64,000 bases of DNA from RECM01 sp047921215 (GTDB taxonomy: Bacteria; Bacteroidota; Rhodothermia; Balneolales; Cyclonatronaceae). Shown here piece by piece: positions 62,304 to 64,000 of the stretch. The position numbers and the translations under genes were made by a program. Position 1 is the stretch's first letter, and the number at the start of each line of letters is the position of its first letter. The notes under the pieces are model-generated. The model saw nothing but the letters and a program-made list of their open reading frames with translations. It ran no database searches and was not told the DNA's origin. The stretch covers positions 62,001 to 126,000 of the forward strand of contig JBLRWO010000002.1 in assembly GCA_047921215.1 (NCBI GenBank), given 5' to 3'.

Positions 62304-63431
62304 ATGAATCTTATGCATGCAATGAATAGGCAATTCATGGTTCCAACATTATTAATTATTACACTATCAATCGTTTCCTGTGATTTGTTGAACTCTTCGA
62401 AATCCGATGTAACAGATCACTAAATGTATGTGTTTTCCAACACCGCCCAGAAGTTTTATCTGATAGACTACCGGAATTTCGAAATTGTAAAAGAAATTCC
62501 TTTGCAGATGCCATTTGAGGTTTCCGAAGAGATATCAAGATTGGCATTTATGACGCTTTCCACCGGTGGGGATCACCTGTTTTTTGAGGTTACTGGAACT
62601 TGGCCGGAACCCTCCCTCGGTTTTGCGAGATATGACATCGGGAAAGAGGAATTTACAGGCCTTTTCTATACGGAGTTTATACGTTCTGGTCCCACGAGAT
62701 TTATCGCTGCACAAGATGGTTCTGCCCCTGGTCGTATATTTGCGCACCTGCGGGATTACGGCACCTATGCTATTGATCTGTTTGAGGAGCAGGTCAAAGA
62801 AACGATATCCGAAGAGCATCACTTCAGACTTCAAAAATGGATTTCTCATTCTCCCGATGACCGATGGACTGTAGTACATAATATATGGAGCGGTACCGGT
62901 GGGTATGATGAGATTCAGTTTTATCGCAAAGATTCTGGTTTTCGGGATTTGATATTCACAATAAGCGAGGGTGGAAGTGACAGTCTTGCCATTTACGATT
63001 TCGAGTTTTCGAAGGATGGACTTCGACTGTTCCTTACCTACCAACTATCCGACGGGCGCAGTCGGAACATTGAGAGTTATTTCGGCAGCTATGATCTGGA
63101 AACCGGGAAGCTTGCAGAATCTGATCTGAGGTTTCCATGGAGCCTGAACCCTTATTATACGGCTTACAGTCCCAAACGGAATGAGGTTTATACCATTGGA
63201 GCTTACCAGGAGTTTCACATCCTTGATGCAGAAAGCTATGAAAGAAAAGAAGTGATAGTTCTGTCCGGGAAAACCCAGGGACCTTCAAGAATCCAGCTTA
63301 CACCTGATGAAAACATGGCGTTTATCAGTTGCGCATTAGATAATTCCATCTTTGTAATCGACTTAGACATGCGTGAGGTCGTACACACCATCGATGTTCT
63401 TGAACAGCCTTACACCATGATCATACCTTAA
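62304..63431 (+). pseudogene. Beta-propeller (YncE-like) lipoprotein interrupted by one in-frame TAA
   Basis: One reading frame runs from ATG 62304 (or 62322) to the stop at 63431, broken by a single TAA at 62421-62423. Before it lies a lipoprotein signal (MVPTLLIITLSIVS-C) and a short linker. After it, 335 codons of beta-propeller repeats follow (YVFSNTAQKFYLIDYRNFEI, AFISCALDNSIFVIDLDMRE, VVHTIDVLEQPY). ATG 62424 directly follows the stop, but translation from it would lack any export signal. Either the gene is recently inactivated, or the stop is read through or a sequencing error. Role unknown. Confidence 0.75.
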
Positions 63432-63536
63432 GCCATATATATTAACAATCAAACCAATTCAGGCAGCCGGACAGGTTGCATTCTGTCACTGACGATGCAG
63501 GGAGTTGCAGAAGCCGGGATTAGCTCTAACACATGC

Positions 63537-63632
63537 TATTCCCATATAGTTATAACATTTCGGGAATGTATTCCAATATAGTTATAACTATTTTGGAATA
63601 TATTCCAATATGGCTATATTTATTGGTATCAA
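63537..63632. repeat. Three palindromic 32-bp tandem repeats (operator-like)
   Basis: Units start at 63537, 63569 and 63601, exactly 32 bp apart. Unit 2 contains ATTCCAATATAGTTA / TAACTATTTTGGAAT (63570-63599), a nearly perfect 30-bp palindrome; unit 1 keeps the outer ATTCC/GGAAT and central TTATAA, unit 3 is decayed. The array ends 12 bp before the ATPase ATG, a natural place for a repressor array. Confidence 0.8.
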
Positions 63633-63644
63633 ATCATAAGATCC

Positions 63645-64000
63645 ATGATTGCACGATCACTACAAAAAACTTTATCAGCCAAACTGTTCAAGGGAAAAGC
63701 TATCCTGCTAACTGGTCCCCGCCAGGTCGGCAAAACGACTCTTATACGGCAGATACTGAAGGAATCCGGCAAATCCTGGCAGTTTTTCAACGGCGACGAT
63801 CCTTCAGTCCGACAGCTTCTCGACCATCCTAACACCGAAGAACTCCGTCAGATCCTGGGTCCCCACCCTATCATCTTCATTGATGAGGCCCAGCGAATTC
63901 CGGGTATCGGGCTAACAGCCAAGATCATCACAGATCAAATCAGCGAAAAACAGCTCATTCTGAGTGGTTCTTCAGCATTTGAACTCGGCGGACACATGCA
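63645..64000 (+). CDS. AAA-type ATPase, DUF4143 family, N-terminal part cut by window edge
   Basis: 118 codons are visible from ATG 63645. Walker A is AILLTGPRQVGKTTLIRQIL split around residues 18-37, Walker B IIFIDEAQRIPGIG (about 83-96), and the sensor-1 segment QLILSGSSAFEL (about 106-117). This order and spacing are those of the AAA_14/DUF4143 ATPases, common accessory genes with a C-terminal DUF4143 domain not seen here. Function unknown; some are suspected of stress or defence roles. Palindromic repeats just upstream suggest tight control. Confidence 0.88.
   Translation, partial: MIARSLQKTLSAKLFKGKAILLTGPRQVGKTTLIRQILKESGKSWQFFNGDDPSVRQLLDHPNTEELRQILGPHPIIFIDEAQRIPGIGLTAKIITDQISEKQLILSGSSAFELGGHM

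Overview
The window looks like a chromosomal contig from the FCB group, most likely a halophilic or marine Balneolota/Rhodothermota-type bacterium. This is inference from gene content: a Bacteroidota-style arginine operon with an acyl-ornithine carbamoyltransferase, GldC, a type IX secretion C-terminal signal, a two-component-regulator-propeller kinase, monomeric isocitrate dehydrogenase, Na+-coupled transporters, and little use of Shine-Dalgarno sequences. I see no rRNA, tRNA, CRISPR array or complete insertion sequence.

Layout. 1-4.6 kb: a leftward arginine operon, argG - P-loop protein - argC - argF' - argB (cut by the left edge). It is preceded by a 32-codon leader peptide with an RRLRRRR run and a rho-independent terminator 20 bp before argG, with complementary segments that fit classical attenuation. 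4.8-9 kb: vapBC, a serine hydrolase, a repeat-rich gap, an OB-fold-like membrane protein, a DUF2179 membrane protein and gldC. 9.3-19.3 kb: housekeeping genes rluD, lon, recN, a thioredoxin-like protein, a DEAD-box helicase and a Ste24-type protease. 19.5-28.4 kb: an orphan T9SS sorting domain, a methyltransferase, an SdrD-B-like lipoprotein, a propeller sensor kinase and a sodium:solute symporter.

28.5-32.8 kb: an LtaS-like sulfatase-fold enzyme carrying TPRs faces a YaiO-type outer-membrane barrel carrying a closely similar TPR block, with repeat arrays before and between them. 33.7-36.6 kb: a toxin-antitoxin island. HigBA, MntA and a PIN toxin with its small partner are intact; HepT, DUF433, DUF5615, AbiEii and a second HigA are broken. 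A 132-bp direct repeat brackets most of it.

36.6-54.9 kb: mostly housekeeping genes: mnmE, arsM, a TPR lipoprotein, an MscS channel with an ATP-cone nuclease, secG, an SRAP protein, a CPBP protease, an arsR - peroxiredoxin - topA cluster, a Tat-exported MBL protein, cysE-cysM and nhaC. 54.9-64 kb: pbpC with a hexamer-encoded insert, an intact MNT/HEPN pair, an AsmA-like protein, icd, a beta-propeller lipoprotein gene broken by one stop codon, and the start of a DUF4143-type ATPase behind palindromic 32-bp repeats.

The arginine attenuator is the strongest new observation. The LtaS-like/YaiO pair and the decaying toxin-antitoxin island are the next most interesting.
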